Positions 1 to 9,182 of a stretch of DNA of 64,000 nucleotides are shown piece after piece. Position 1 is the first letter of the stretch, and each line of letters begins with the position of its first letter. The DNA comes from Prevotella fusca JCM 17724 (GTDB lineage: Bacteria > Bacteroidota > Bacteroidia > Bacteroidales > Bacteroidaceae), in assembly GCF_001262015.1 (NCBI RefSeq), contig NZ_CP012075.1:558001-622000 (forward strand), given 5' to 3'. A program made the position numbers and the translations under genes. The notes beneath the pieces are model-generated. The model was not told the DNA's origin and did no database searches. It saw nothing but the letters and a program-made list of their open reading frames with translations.

Positions 1-1
1 T

Positions 2-2815
2 AGTTTTACAGCTAACACGTCATTCTCTATGTCGGGGAAGGATGACATGAACGTCCGTGGTATGATAGGAGGCCTGCGTGTTACCGACCAGCATCACACT
101 TATACACCGGGTGACGTGAACATAGACCTTATGAGTCGACGCGATACAGTACATACTGTTGTGAGTGGTGGGGATTTCCATCTCAGTACGGCTTTCAATA
201 GCAGTGTGAATCAGTTGGCAGAGTCGGGACAAAGAATCTACAAGACACTACGGGAACAGCTCACAAACCGTCGCATTGATCAGTCGGCTATACTTCGCCA
301 GTTGCCTACGGGACATTTTACGCTCCATAGTGGGCGTGACAACCTGTTCTGTAATTTACTTACACAGGAAGGATATACTTTCAGTCAGGCTGATATTAAT
401 GTTACTTCCTCACCCATGAAGGGACTTGATGGGCGGATAAGTATTGACTCGTTGGTGTATAATGATGTGCATCTTGACAGCATTAGAGCCGACCTTTCCA
501 GCGTTGATGGACAGCTTAATTATACTTTGTCGTTGAAGAACTCCCCAGCTAATATCTATCCTTATCATGGTTATCTGCAGGGTACTCTCTATGAGCATGG
601 GCTAAAGACGCATGCGACAATCCTTGACAATAAGGGAAAGACTGGTTTTGACTTAGCTCTACAGGCTGCAATGAAAGGTAGGGGAATACAGCTTTCAATC
701 ACATCTCCCCAGGCAATATTAGGTTATAAGTCGTTTGCTGTCAATGATTCAAACTATTTCTATATCGGGCGTGACCGTCGTCTGTCAGCTAATCTGCGTC
801 TTCAGGCAGCTGATGGGACAGGTTTGCTCGTTTCAACAGAGGATGCTGATACGACCTCTCTGCAGAATGTTACGCTTTCAATGAACCATTTTGAACTGGG
901 CAGCCTCTTTGCAGTATTACCTTTCGCACCGAAGATGTCTGGTGTGATGGATGGTGACTATCACCTTATCCAGACGGATAAAGAACTTACCGTGTCAAGT
1001 GATTTGACCATCAGGAACCTTGTTTATGAGAATAGTCCTATGGGAGATGTGGGCACGCAGTTTGTATATATGCCTAAGGGGGATGGTTCACACTATGTTG
1101 ACGGTATCATAACGCAGGACGGAAAGGAAGTTGGATTGCTCTCAGGAACCTATAACAATGAAGGTGCAGGTCTGTTGGACGCAACTTTGGAAATGAACCA
1201 TTTTCCATTGAATTACGTGAATGGTTTTGTTCCCGACCAGCTTGTCGGTCTTGAGGGAACAGGAGAAGGAACGCTGACGGTAAAAGGTCCGCTGAACAAG
1301 CTGGATGTAAACGGGGAGGTTTACCTTGATTCATCTTACTTGGTGAGCATTCCTTACGGCATAAAGATGCGCTTTGCAGACGACCCCGTCCTAATACGCA
1401 ACAGCCATATAGCGTTCGAGAACTTTGAACTCTTTGCAAGTAATGGTGCACCACTTGATATTGCAGGGTATTTGGATTTCTCAAGTCTCTATAATATGAA
1501 ACTTGATGCACGGATGAGAGCAAAGAACTTCCAGGTCATCAATGCAAAGAAAAACCCTCGTTCTGAGGTGTATGGCAAGGCTTTCGTTGACTTCATGGGG
1601 CATGTTAGAGGACCTCTGACTAATCTGCAACTGGGTGGTAAACTTGATGTTCTGGGTAATACGGATATAACCTATGTGGTGCGTGACGGTACGTTGACCA
1701 CTGATGATGAGTTGAAAGACCTCGTCCATTTCACCAACTTCAATGATTCTACGCTTGATGTTGTCAAGCGTCCGGATATTACTGGTTTTACGATGGCTCT
1801 TGAGGTAGATGTTGATGAGCAGGCGCATGTGTTCTGTGCGCTGAATGCTGACCAGTCTAATTATGTCGATTTCTTTGGAGGTGGTAATCTTCTTCTGAAC
1901 TATGACCCGACGAATGGAGTACAGGTCCGTGGACGATATACGCTGAGTGATGGTAAGATGAAGTATTCACTGCCTGTAATACCACTGCGTACATTCAATA
2001 TTCATGATGGAAGCTATCTTGAATTTACAGGTGATCCGATGAAGCCGACACTGAATATAACAGCTACAGAAGATGTCAGGACGAGTGTGTCCAGCGGTTC
2101 GGGCGAAGGCAGAATTGTTGACTTCAAATGTGGTGTAAGCCTTACCAAGCAGTTCCCGAAACCTGGTGTAGAGTTTATTATCAGCGCACCGGAGGACCAG
2201 GAAATGCAGAATATTTTGAATACGAAGGGTGTTGAGGAACGTTCAAAACTTGCCGTTACAATGCTGGCGTCAGGTATGTATTTCGATGGTGAGAGTTCGG
2301 CAAGTGCCAACACTGCCATGAGCGGTGCATTGGCAGGCTTCCTTCAGACCCAGGTAAATTCCATCACGGGCAAGGCTCTCAACTCTATGGGACTCGATTT
2401 GACCGCAAATATGGAAAGTGCTGCGGATGTGAATGGAAACTTGCACACTGACTATACCTTCAAATTTTCTAAGCGTTTGTGGAACAATCGTCTGCGTATT
2501 ATCATGGGCGGACGTGTTTCGACAGGCTCACAGTTCTCTGAAGAGAATGGTGCTTACTTCGATAACTTCTCGCTCGAGTATCGTCTGAACCAGAAGGAAA
2601 CAAAGTATCTGAAGCTCTATTACGAGCGTGAGGCATACGATTGGCTTGAAGGTAGCTTGAGCGAGTTCGGCGCTGGTTTTATGTGGCGGCGCAAATTACG
2701 TCATTTCAAGGACATCTTCCGTTTCAAAGAAGATACGCCTGTTATGTTGCCACAAACAGAAAAGCCTCGCCGTGATACTTTAATTAATTTTGTGAATGAA
2801 AAGAAAAAAGAATGA
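2..2815 (+). CDS. tamB: TamB/DUF490 translocation-and-assembly protein, 5' end outside window
   Basis: C-terminal 937 residues of a TamB protein. The frame is open to the left edge, so the true start is missing; the first in-window ATG (base 29) is internal. TamB family members are anchored in the inner membrane, span the periplasm as a long beta-rich groove and work with a TamA-type barrel in outer-membrane biogenesis and lipid transport. Seen here: cysteine-poor, beta-strand-rich sequence through most of its length, then the conserved DUF490 block over the last ~350 residues, including a segment ending GAGFMWRRK. Family members are usually about 1,400-1,700 residues, so roughly a third or more is missing. 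It overlaps the start of tamL by 20 bases, which indicates translational coupling. Identification is strong from the C-terminal domain plus the neighbour. Confidence 0.88.
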   Translation, partial: SFTANTSFSMSGKDDMNVRGMIGGLRVTDQHHTYTPGDVNIDLMSRRDTVHTVVSGGDFHLSTAFNSSVNQLAESGQRIYKTLREQLTNRRIDQSAILRQLPTGHFTLHSGRDNLFCNLLTQEGYTFSQADINVTSSPMKGLDGRISIDSLVYNDVHLDSIRADLSSVDGQLNYTLSLKNSPANIYPYHGYLQGTLYEHGLKTHATILDNKGKTGFDLALQAAMKGRGIQLSITSPQAILGYKSFAVNDSNYFYIGRDRRLSANLRLQAADGTGLLVSTEDADTTSLQNVTLSMNHFELGSLFAVLPFAPKMSGVMDGDYHLIQTDKELTVSSDLTIRNLVYENSPMGDVGTQFVYMPKGDGSHYVDGIITQDGKEVGLLSGTYNNEGAGLLDATLEMNHFPLNYVNGFVPDQLVGLEGTGEGTLTVKGPLNKLDVNGEVYLDSSYLVSIPYGIKMRFADDPVLIRNSHIAFENFELFASNGAPLDIAGYLDFSSLYNMKLDARMRAKNFQVINAKKNPRSEVYGKAFVDFMGHVRGPLTNLQLGGKLDVLGNTDITYVVRDGTLTTDDELKDLVHFTNFNDSTLDVVKRPDITGFTMALEVDVDEQAHVFCALNADQSNYVDFFGGGNLLLNYDPTNGVQVRGRYTLSDGKMKYSLPVIPLRTFNIHDGSYLEFTGDPMKPTLNITATEDVRTSVSSGSGEGRIVDFKCGVSLTKQFPKPGVEFIISAPEDQEMQNILNTKGVEERSKLAVTMLASGMYFDGESSASANTAMSGALAGFLQTQVNSITGKALNSMGLDLTANMESAADVNGNLHTDYTFKFSKRLWNNRLRIIMGGRVSTGSQFSEENGAYFDNFSLEYRLNQKETKYLKLYYEREAYDWLEGSLSEFGAGFMWRRKLRHFKDIFRFKEDTPVMLPQTEKPRRDTLINFVNEKKKE

Positions 2816-5219
2816 TATAAGATCTATAGGTTGGAAAGATATTATAGGACTGTTAAGTTCTATAGTCTTCCTGTTTGTACTTGCAGCCTGCAGTACAACC
2901 TCTGCCATTCCTGATGGTGAACAGTTGTACACGGGCATGAAGTCGACAAAATATAGTAATTATCAGTCGAACAAGCATTTCTATGATGTGAAGGAGGAAC
3001 TGGATGTGGTGCTGGCAACTAAACCCAATGCTGCTTGGCTGGGTAGTCCCAGTATGCGGTCACCCTTTCCAGTAGGTCTATGGATATGGAATGCTTTTTC
3101 ACAGGATACGACACGGTTCAGCCGCTGGATGGTACGTGCTTTCGGTTCGTCACCAGTATTGATGAGTTCCACTACTCCTGACCTGCGTGTCACGGTGGGC
3201 GAGAACCTATTGCGTAAGCGAGGCTATTTCAATGGAAAAGTGAGTTATGAGAAACTTGCACAGCGTAATCCGAAGAAGATGCGACTGCAGTATTCTGTGG
3301 ATATGGGACGTCTGTGGAGACTTGACAGCGTGCAGTACACCAACTTTCCTCCCACAGCTGACAGCCTGATAAGGACAAATCTTGACGATGCCGTCATACG
3401 TAAGGGTGATGCCTTTGATGTTGCAACACTTGAGCAGGAGCGGAAACGAATAACAGAACTCTTCCGCAACAACGGCTACTATTATTATCAGAACAACGAT
3501 GCAAGTTATCTTGCTGACACGTCAAAAGTACGTGGCTTGGCTTCCGTTCGTCTGCAGATGGCAGATTCTGTCAGTGATAAGTCATTGAGGAAATGGAATA
3601 TCGGAACCATAACCATCAATCTGCAGCGTCAGATTATGGATACTCTTACCCAACAGCAGCGTTTCCGCGATGTCATTGTGAACTATAACGGCTCACGTAT
3701 CCCACTGCGCCTGCGTGCCATTGCCAATGACTTGAAGATATGGCCTGGTACGCTTTATAATAATGAATTATATGAAAAGAGCCAGCAACAGCTGAACAGC
3801 AGCGGACTTTTCTCTGCAACCAGCTTTACGTTTACTCCTCGTGACACCACTGATACATGCAATGTCTTGGATATGGCGGTTGATTGTATCTTTGATAAGC
3901 CTTATGATTTCTATGTCGAGGCTTACGGAAAAGGCAAGACCAGTGGAAGATATGGACCCGAAGCTGTCATTGGTCTGACGAAACGTAATGCCTTCCGTAG
4001 TGGTGAGAAGCTGAATCTGCATGTGCATGGTTCCTATGAGTGGTCATCGAACAGTGATGATGACGGGAAAGACCGCCTCGGGGTGAATAATTACGAATAT
4101 GGTGCTGAAGCAAGTCTGCAGTTTCCACGCCTTGTCAATCCTTTTATAACGCCACCACGAAAGCGATGGGAACGTGAGGAAAGGAAGATTGCTGCAGCAG
4201 CTGAAAAGGGGATTGTCTATACGCCGAGAGCTCCTCGTTCCTATTACATGACACCGTCTACAACTTTGAAGGCATCGGTGGATGTGTTGAACCGTGCCAA
4301 GTATTTCAAACGACATGTCGTGTCAGGTGAGCTGACTTACCAGTGGCAACCTAACGAACGCAACAGCTATTCGTTTTCGCCATTGTCCCTTACTTATGAA
4401 TATATGCATAAGGTAACTGACCGTTATCTTGAGTTGATAGACAGCGTTCCTTATCTTGAGGTGTCGTTGGCTGACCAGTTCATTCCAAAGATGATCTTTC
4501 AATATACCTTCATGAGTCCGTCTCGTTATCAAAGTCCTATCAAGGTATGGACAACGGTGAGCGAGGCTTCAAATATCTTGTCAGCTGGTTATGCTGCCTT
4601 TGGTAGACATTGGAGTGAAAAGAACAAGCAGCTTTTCAAGAATCCTTATGCACAGTTTGTCAAGGTAGATGCCAATATGACAAAAGTGTGGAGTATAGCC
4701 GAGAAGAGCAGTTTAGCTGCGCACGTCAATATAGGCACATTATGGGCATACGGCAACAGTCGTTTTGCTCCTTATACAGAGCAGTTCTATGTAGGTGGTG
4801 CCAATAGTATCCGTGCTTTCAATGCCCGACAGATTGGTCCGGGACGTTATCGTTCCACACAGCGACGTCGTTCATACGTTGAGCAGACAGGTGATATTAA
4901 GTTCCAATTCAATCTTGAGTATCGTCCTCATCTTATGGGTTCACTTTATGGAGCGGTTTTCCTTGATGCAGGCAATGTGTGGACAATGCACTATGATGAT
5001 GGTCGTCCGGAAGGTTATTTCAAGATGAAGAATCTTTTTAGAGAGATGGCATTTGGCACAGGTGTTGGTCTGCGCTATGATATTGGCTATTTTATGCTTC
5101 GCGTGGATTGGGGTATAGGCTTGCATGTGCCTTATGAAACAGGTAAGACCGGCTTCTATAATATATCAAAATTCAAGGATGCACAGGCTTTCCACTTAGC
5201 TATCGGGCTGCCTTTCTAA
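2796..5219 (+). CDS. tamL: TamL, lipoprotein TamA/BamA-type outer-membrane barrel
   Basis: 807-residue member of the BamA/TamA (Omp85) superfamily. A basic N-terminus, a hydrophobic stretch and a lipobox (VLAAC, Cys32) show it is a lipoprotein, which is the hallmark of the Bacteroidota TamL form; no acidic residues follow the Cys. POTRA-like periplasmic repeats occupy roughly residues 90-370 and the surface-antigen barrel about 380-807. The barrel contains a motif resembling the conserved Omp85 region (GGANSIRAF), and the protein ends in phenylalanine (LAIGLPF), as expected for an outer-membrane barrel. Its start lies inside the last 20 bases of tamB, so the two are co-translated; they should form one TamL-TamB complex. 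A G-U-tolerant hairpin follows the stop. Product family is certain; the exact substrates of the complex are not visible from sequence. Confidence 0.9.
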   Translation: MKRKKNDIRSIGWKDIIGLLSSIVFLFVLAACSTTSAIPDGEQLYTGMKSTKYSNYQSNKHFYDVKEELDVVLATKPNAAWLGSPSMRSPFPVGLWIWNAFSQDTTRFSRWMVRAFGSSPVLMSSTTPDLRVTVGENLLRKRGYFNGKVSYEKLAQRNPKKMRLQYSVDMGRLWRLDSVQYTNFPPTADSLIRTNLDDAVIRKGDAFDVATLEQERKRITELFRNNGYYYYQNNDASYLADTSKVRGLASVRLQMADSVSDKSLRKWNIGTITINLQRQIMDTLTQQQRFRDVIVNYNGSRIPLRLRAIANDLKIWPGTLYNNELYEKSQQQLNSSGLFSATSFTFTPRDTTDTCNVLDMAVDCIFDKPYDFYVEAYGKGKTSGRYGPEAVIGLTKRNAFRSGEKLNLHVHGSYEWSSNSDDDGKDRLGVNNYEYGAEASLQFPRLVNPFITPPRKRWEREERKIAAAAEKGIVYTPRAPRSYYMTPSTTLKASVDVLNRAKYFKRHVVSGELTYQWQPNERNSYSFSPLSLTYEYMHKVTDRYLELIDSVPYLEVSLADQFIPKMIFQYTFMSPSRYQSPIKVWTTVSEASNILSAGYAAFGRHWSEKNKQLFKNPYAQFVKVDANMTKVWSIAEKSSLAAHVNIGTLWAYGNSRFAPYTEQFYVGGANSIRAFNARQIGPGRYRSTQRRRSYVEQTGDIKFQFNLEYRPHLMGSLYGAVFLDAGNVWTMHYDDGRPEGYFKMKNLFREMAFGTGVGLRYDIGYFMLRVDWGIGLHVPYETGKTGFYNISKFKDAQAFHLAIGLPF

Positions 5220-5242
5220 GTCTGTTCAGTCATAAATCACTT

Positions 5243-5281
5243 AGCTCCGTTAATTTGATTAACGGGGCTGAATTGTTTTAT
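5243..5281 (+). terminator. Probable rho-independent terminator of tamB-tamL
   Basis: A 12-bp stem (AGCTCCGTTAAT pairing with ATTAACGGGGCT around a 3-base loop) begins 24 bases after the tamL stop. One pair is a T-G wobble that works only when the plus strand is transcribed. The tail GAATTGTTTTA is only moderately T-rich. Confidence 0.6.
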
Positions 5282-5488
5282 AAGGATATGTTGATAGGCT
5301 TGTAGTAGGGGACAAGTAAGGGAATCTTTTATATATCGAATTCATGAAATTAGTTTTTCATGTAAGTAGAATGCGAAAAAAAATACAATATTTACATGGT
5401 TAAATGTGTATTTTTCCTTAAAAACAGGTGATGGTGACGTGTTGGTAACTGACAGATACACAGGTGGTTGTAAAGTCATGCAAGAAAA

Positions 5489-5585
5489 GGTGCTTAGTCA
5501 GCCTTCAAAAGGGCGTCAGTAATACGTCAAAAGGGCATCTATTAGACCTCAATTAAGCCTTAATTTAAGTGCAAGTAAGCGTCTA
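5489..5585 (+). repeat. 22-bp-period array, type 1, copy A
   Basis: Flank GGTGCTTAG followed by four units of exactly 22 bp. Units read TCAGCCTTCAA+AAGGGCGTCAG, TAATACGTCAA+AAGGGCATCTA, TTAGACCTCAA+TTAAGCCTTAA and TTTAAGTGCAA+GTAAGCGTCTA (split in 11-bp halves). Upstream is TGCAAGAAAAGG, shared with copies E and F. Confidence 0.85.
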
Positions 5586-5892
5586 TAGGAATCGGAAAAG
5601 TGAAAATATCTGACAAATTATGGAACGGAAAAGGCTTTCTACCCAATTCCTCCCATAGGAATGGGGGGAAGTACTGTGACATTCTGTTAGTTTAGTTGTT
5701 CTTCTATGCTATTTGTTGGTTTTTATCATCATCTTTCACATTGAAACTGGATGCACCCTTCCCTGTTGCAAACTTCGAAATATCCTTACATACTTTCCAT
5801 TATTCTTGGTTGAAAATATGATATTAGAAGAGTAATTTTACATGCACACAACAAACAATAAATCAACAACTTACAGCATATTGTTGACAACA

Positions 5893-5989
5893 GGTGCTTA
5901 ATTGGACTTCAATTAAGCCTTAGTTTGGCTCCAATTAAGCACCTATTGGACGTCAATTAGTGCTTAATTCAAATGCAATTAATCATGAA
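5893..5989 (+). repeat. 22-bp-period array, type 1, copy B
   Basis: Flank GGTGCTTAA then four exact 22-bp units: TTGGACTTCAA+TTAAGCCTTAG, TTTGGCTCCAA+TTAAGCACCTA, TTGGACGTCAA+TTAGTGCTTAA, TTCAAATGCAA+TTAATCATGAA. Lies about 300 bp from copy A in the same gap and same orientation. Confidence 0.85.
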
Positions 5990-6314
5990 TTCGATTTGAC
6001 AATATGAAATATTAAGACAAAATCACCACACTGATTCTTCGCTGAAAAGAAAATATGTTGCCACTGTAATTCCCTATAAGTTTCATGGAAGATGTCCTTA
6101 TTTTCTTAACTTTCAAATCTCTCTTTTTCATTTTTAACTTCGTACCCTTCCGACTTTAAAAAGGATGGGATAAAAGGACTATTAGCCTACAGGAGAGGTA
6201 ACAGTCCTTTACTTCCTTGCTGATTTCATGAATTCATAAAACCATGTCTACTCCTCAATCTACAAGTATATCGCAATTTGTCTACAAGATAAAGAATCGC
6301 CTGCCAAACCTTTT

Positions 6315-7559
6315 CTATACGTACTCTTCACCTTGCAGGAATACCCGCCGTACAATAGGAGTAGTATAGGCGTATGGGATAAATTCAATAGACGGGATTC
6401 TATCTGTAATAAAGAAGTTTGCTACCTTCCCACGTGTGATAGAACCATACTCGTTGCTCAATCCCATGGCACACGCTCCGTTCAGGGTTGCTGCGTTGAT
6501 GGCTTCAGCAGGCATCAAACGCATCTTGATACAGCCAAGCGAAACGATAAACTTCATATCGCCCGACGGAGTAGAGCCGGGATTGTAATCACTTGCAAGT
6601 GTAAGTGGCAGTCCTCTATCTATCATCTTCCGTCCTAAGGCAAAGGGCAGATTAAGGAAGAAGGAGGTTCCAGGAAGAGCGGTAGGCATAGTCTGACTAT
6701 CTTTCAGGATCTTTATTTCTTCCTCTGTCATACTCTCTAAATGATCTACTGACAGCGCCTTATACTCTACGCCGACCTCTACACCACCGGACGACTCCAA
6801 CTCGTCAGCATGAATTTTTGGTCGCATACCGTATTCTGCACCAGCTTTAAGAATGCGTGCAGTCTCTTCAGGCGTGAAGAAGCCCGTATCACAGAAAACA
6901 TCAATGAATTCTGCTAAATTATCCGCACCCACTGCCGGTATCATTTCGTTGATTATCAAATCAACATACGCTTCCTGTCTGCCTTTATATTCACGTGACA
7001 CGGCATGTGCGCCAAGGAATGTTGAGACCACTTTCAGGCGTGTAGTCTCCTTGATGCGACGGATAACACGGAGCATCTTCAGTTCGTCTTCCGTGTTCAG
7101 ACCATACCCGCTCTTTATCTCTACACAACCTGTTCCTTTCCTAATAATTTCATCAACACGTTTCATTGCCTGCTGATACAGTTCGTCCTCGCTCAATTCA
7201 TGAAGGCGGTCTGCAGAGTTAAGGATGCCACCACCTCGCTTAGCTATCTCTGCGTAGCTCAGTCCACAGATTTTGTCAACAAATTCTTGTTCCCGACTGC
7301 CAGCATAGACAATGTGTGTATGGGAGTCGCACCATGAAGGGAGAACAGTTCCTCCTTCTGCATCAACAACTTCATCGGTACCAGAAGATGGCGGACAATC
7401 ATTCATCTTACCATAATCTGTAAAGCGTCCGTTCTCTATGACGAGATAAGCATCTGGCAGCGTGTGAAGTTCTGCCATCTCTTTACCTTTTAGGAATAGC
7501 TTTCCGTCGTGGTCTATACCAGCAAGTAAACCGATATTCTTTATCAACAGTCTTTTCAT
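6315..7559 (-). CDS. hutI: Imidazolonepropionase
   Basis: 414 residues, the usual family length. HutI hydrolyses 4-imidazolone-5-propionate to N-formimino-L-glutamate, the third step of histidine degradation, in the cytoplasm. It is an amidohydrolase-fold enzyme: the metal-binding HTH pair is at His80/His82 (DSHTHIVYAG), a lysine/glycine stretch EIKSGYGLN follows, then the HADE motif of the metal site, and the late Asp/Asn block (SDYNPGS) is intact. It is the last gene of the leftward ftcD-hutU-hutH-hutI set. A terminator lies between hutH and hutI, and a degraded promoter-like box (TACTTTTA, 7582-7589) sits 23 bases before its ATG, so it may be transcribed partly on its own. No fault seen in the reading frame. 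Confidence 0.96.
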   Translation of the reverse strand: MKRLLIKNIGLLAGIDHDGKLFLKGKEMAELHTLPDAYLVIENGRFTDYGKMNDCPPSSGTDEVVDAEGGTVLPSWCDSHTHIVYAGSREQEFVDKICGLSYAEIAKRGGGILNSADRLHELSEDELYQQAMKRVDEIIRKGTGCVEIKSGYGLNTEDELKMLRVIRRIKETTRLKVVSTFLGAHAVSREYKGRQEAYVDLIINEMIPAVGADNLAEFIDVFCDTGFFTPEETARILKAGAEYGMRPKIHADELESSGGVEVGVEYKALSVDHLESMTEEEIKILKDSQTMPTALPGTSFFLNLPFALGRKMIDRGLPLTLASDYNPGSTPSGDMKFIVSLGCIKMRLMPAEAINAATLNGACAMGLSNEYGSITRGKVANFFITDRIPSIEFIPYAYTTPIVRRVFLQGEEYV

Positions 7560-7609
7560 TTCAAGTGTTTTCTCTAAGCTATAAAAGTATGGGTATGTAG
7601 GAATTCAAA

Positions 7610-7658
7610 TAAAAAAGGGGCTGTACCAAAACTGTTATAAATCTTGATACAACCCCTT
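7610..7658 (-). terminator. Rho-independent terminator between hutH and hutI
   Basis: On the minus strand a 15-bp stem (AAGGGGTTGTATCAA with its partner) ends in CCCC followed by T6. Two pairs are G-U wobbles only if the minus strand is the transcript, which fixes the direction. It begins about 10 bases after the hutH stop. A related hairpin core ends the OPT transporter gene at 34511. Confidence 0.8.
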
Positions 7659-7667
7659 GAAACTTGC

Positions 7668-9149
7668 TTATTTGCGCAGGAACTCAACCGACTTGGCAAT
7701 ATGAGGTGCCATAAACTCGTCTGTATCGATGAAAGGAACATCCTTACGATAAGCCTTGTGGATAGCTTCTATGGTAGGAGATGACTTCAACGGACGACGG
7801 AACTCAAGAGCCTGTGCTGCATTGAAGAGCTCAATGGCAAGTACCCATTCGGTATTCAATACAACCTGATAGAGTTTCGTAGCTGCGTTGGCACCCATAC
7901 TGACGTGGTCTTCCTGTCCCTGTGAAGACGGGATGCTGTCAACGGATGCTGGTGTACAATAAGTCTTGCTCTGGCTGACAATGGATGCAGCCGTGTACTG
8001 TGGGATCATAAAGCCACTGTTCACACCAGGTTTAGCCACGAGGAAACTCGGCAGGTTACGTGTTCCAGACACGAGCTTATAGATACGACGCTCAGAGATA
8101 TTACTCAGTTCGCACAGGGCAATGGCAAGGAAATCCATGGGTTGTGCGATAGGTTCTCCGTGGAAGTTTCCGGCAGAGATGACCAAATCTTCATCAGGGC
8201 AGACCGTCGGGTTATCCGTTGCTGCATTCACCTCGACATCTATCACTGACTTAACATAGGCAATAGTATCCTTTGATGCCCCGTGAACCTGCGGCATACA
8301 GCGGAATGAATAAGGATCCTGTACATTTACTTTTGGCTGCTTGATAAGCTCACTTCCTTCCAGCAATTCTCTTATCCGTGCTGCGGTGTCAATCTGTCCC
8401 TTATGGGGACGAACGGCATGAACAGCATGTGTGAATGGTTCTATACGTCCATCGTAAGCCTCAAGGGACATTGTTCCGATGACATCAGCCCACTGGCTCA
8501 AGCGTTCACTCTGTAAGAGTGCCCATACAGCAAAGGCATTCATGTTCTGCGTACCATTAAGCAGGGCAAGTCCTTCCTTAGAAACGAGTTCGATAGTATC
8601 CCATTTCATCTTCTTCAAAATGTCAGCACCAGAGAGAATTTTACTTTTATATTCAACTTCACCCATACCGATAAGTGGCAAAGAAAGGTGAGCCAAAGGA
8701 ACAAGGTCGCCCGACGCGCCCAGAGAACCTTGCATATATACAACAGGATAGATGTCGTTGTTGAAGAAATCTATCAGTCGCTCTACGGTCTTCAGCTGGC
8801 AGGCAGAGTAGCCATAGCTGAGTGACTGAATCTTGAGCAACAACATTATCTTTACAATCTCATTAGGAACACGGTCACCTACACCACATGCATGAGACAT
8901 CACAAGGTTCTTCTGTAACTGTGAAAGACTGTCCTTATCAATGGATATCTTACAGAGAGAGCCGAAGCCAGTCGTCACGCCATAGATAGGCGTCTCTGAT
9001 TCTTTAATCTTATTGTCGAGATACTCTCTACAACAGATAATACGCTGACGAGCATCTTCTGAAAGTTCAATCTTTGTACCGTTCTTGATAATCTCGCCTA
9101 TCTGTTCTATAGACAGATGCTCGGCACTAATCTGATGAATTTTGTTCAT
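7668..9149 (-). CDS. hutH: Histidine ammonia-lyase
   Basis: 493 residues, matching the family. HutH removes ammonia from L-histidine to give urocanate, the first step of the pathway. The self-forming MIO prosthetic group arises from Ala145-Ser146-Gly147 in the motif GSLGASGDLVPLAHL, which is intact, and the conserved SxxNFHGEP-type segment (ISAGNFHGEPIAQPMD) and the QEDHVSMG block near the C-terminus are present. The gene follows hutU by 33 bases with no terminator between, so the two are one transcript; a strong terminator lies directly after its stop. The start MNKIHQISAEHL is the only good ATG. Confidence 0.97.
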   Translation of the reverse strand: MNKIHQISAEHLSIEQIGEIIKNGTKIELSEDARQRIICCREYLDNKIKESETPIYGVTTGFGSLCKISIDKDSLSQLQKNLVMSHACGVGDRVPNEIVKIMLLLKIQSLSYGYSACQLKTVERLIDFFNNDIYPVVYMQGSLGASGDLVPLAHLSLPLIGMGEVEYKSKILSGADILKKMKWDTIELVSKEGLALLNGTQNMNAFAVWALLQSERLSQWADVIGTMSLEAYDGRIEPFTHAVHAVRPHKGQIDTAARIRELLEGSELIKQPKVNVQDPYSFRCMPQVHGASKDTIAYVKSVIDVEVNAATDNPTVCPDEDLVISAGNFHGEPIAQPMDFLAIALCELSNISERRIYKLVSGTRNLPSFLVAKPGVNSGFMIPQYTAASIVSQSKTYCTPASVDSIPSSQGQEDHVSMGANAATKLYQVVLNTEWVLAIELFNAAQALEFRRPLKSSPTIEAIHKAYRKDVPFIDTDEFMAPHIAKSVEFLRK

Positions 9150-9182
9150 AGTTTCTACGGATTAGAAAATAGATTTATTTGA

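Larger units (their letters stand above)
5220..6314. other. 1.1-kb gene-free gap between tamL and hutI
   Basis: No convincing coding frame on either strand. It holds the tamL terminator, two copies of the 22-bp-period type-1 array (listed separately) and AT-rich sequence. The genes on both sides point into the gap, so no promoter is expected and none was recognised. Confidence 0.7.
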
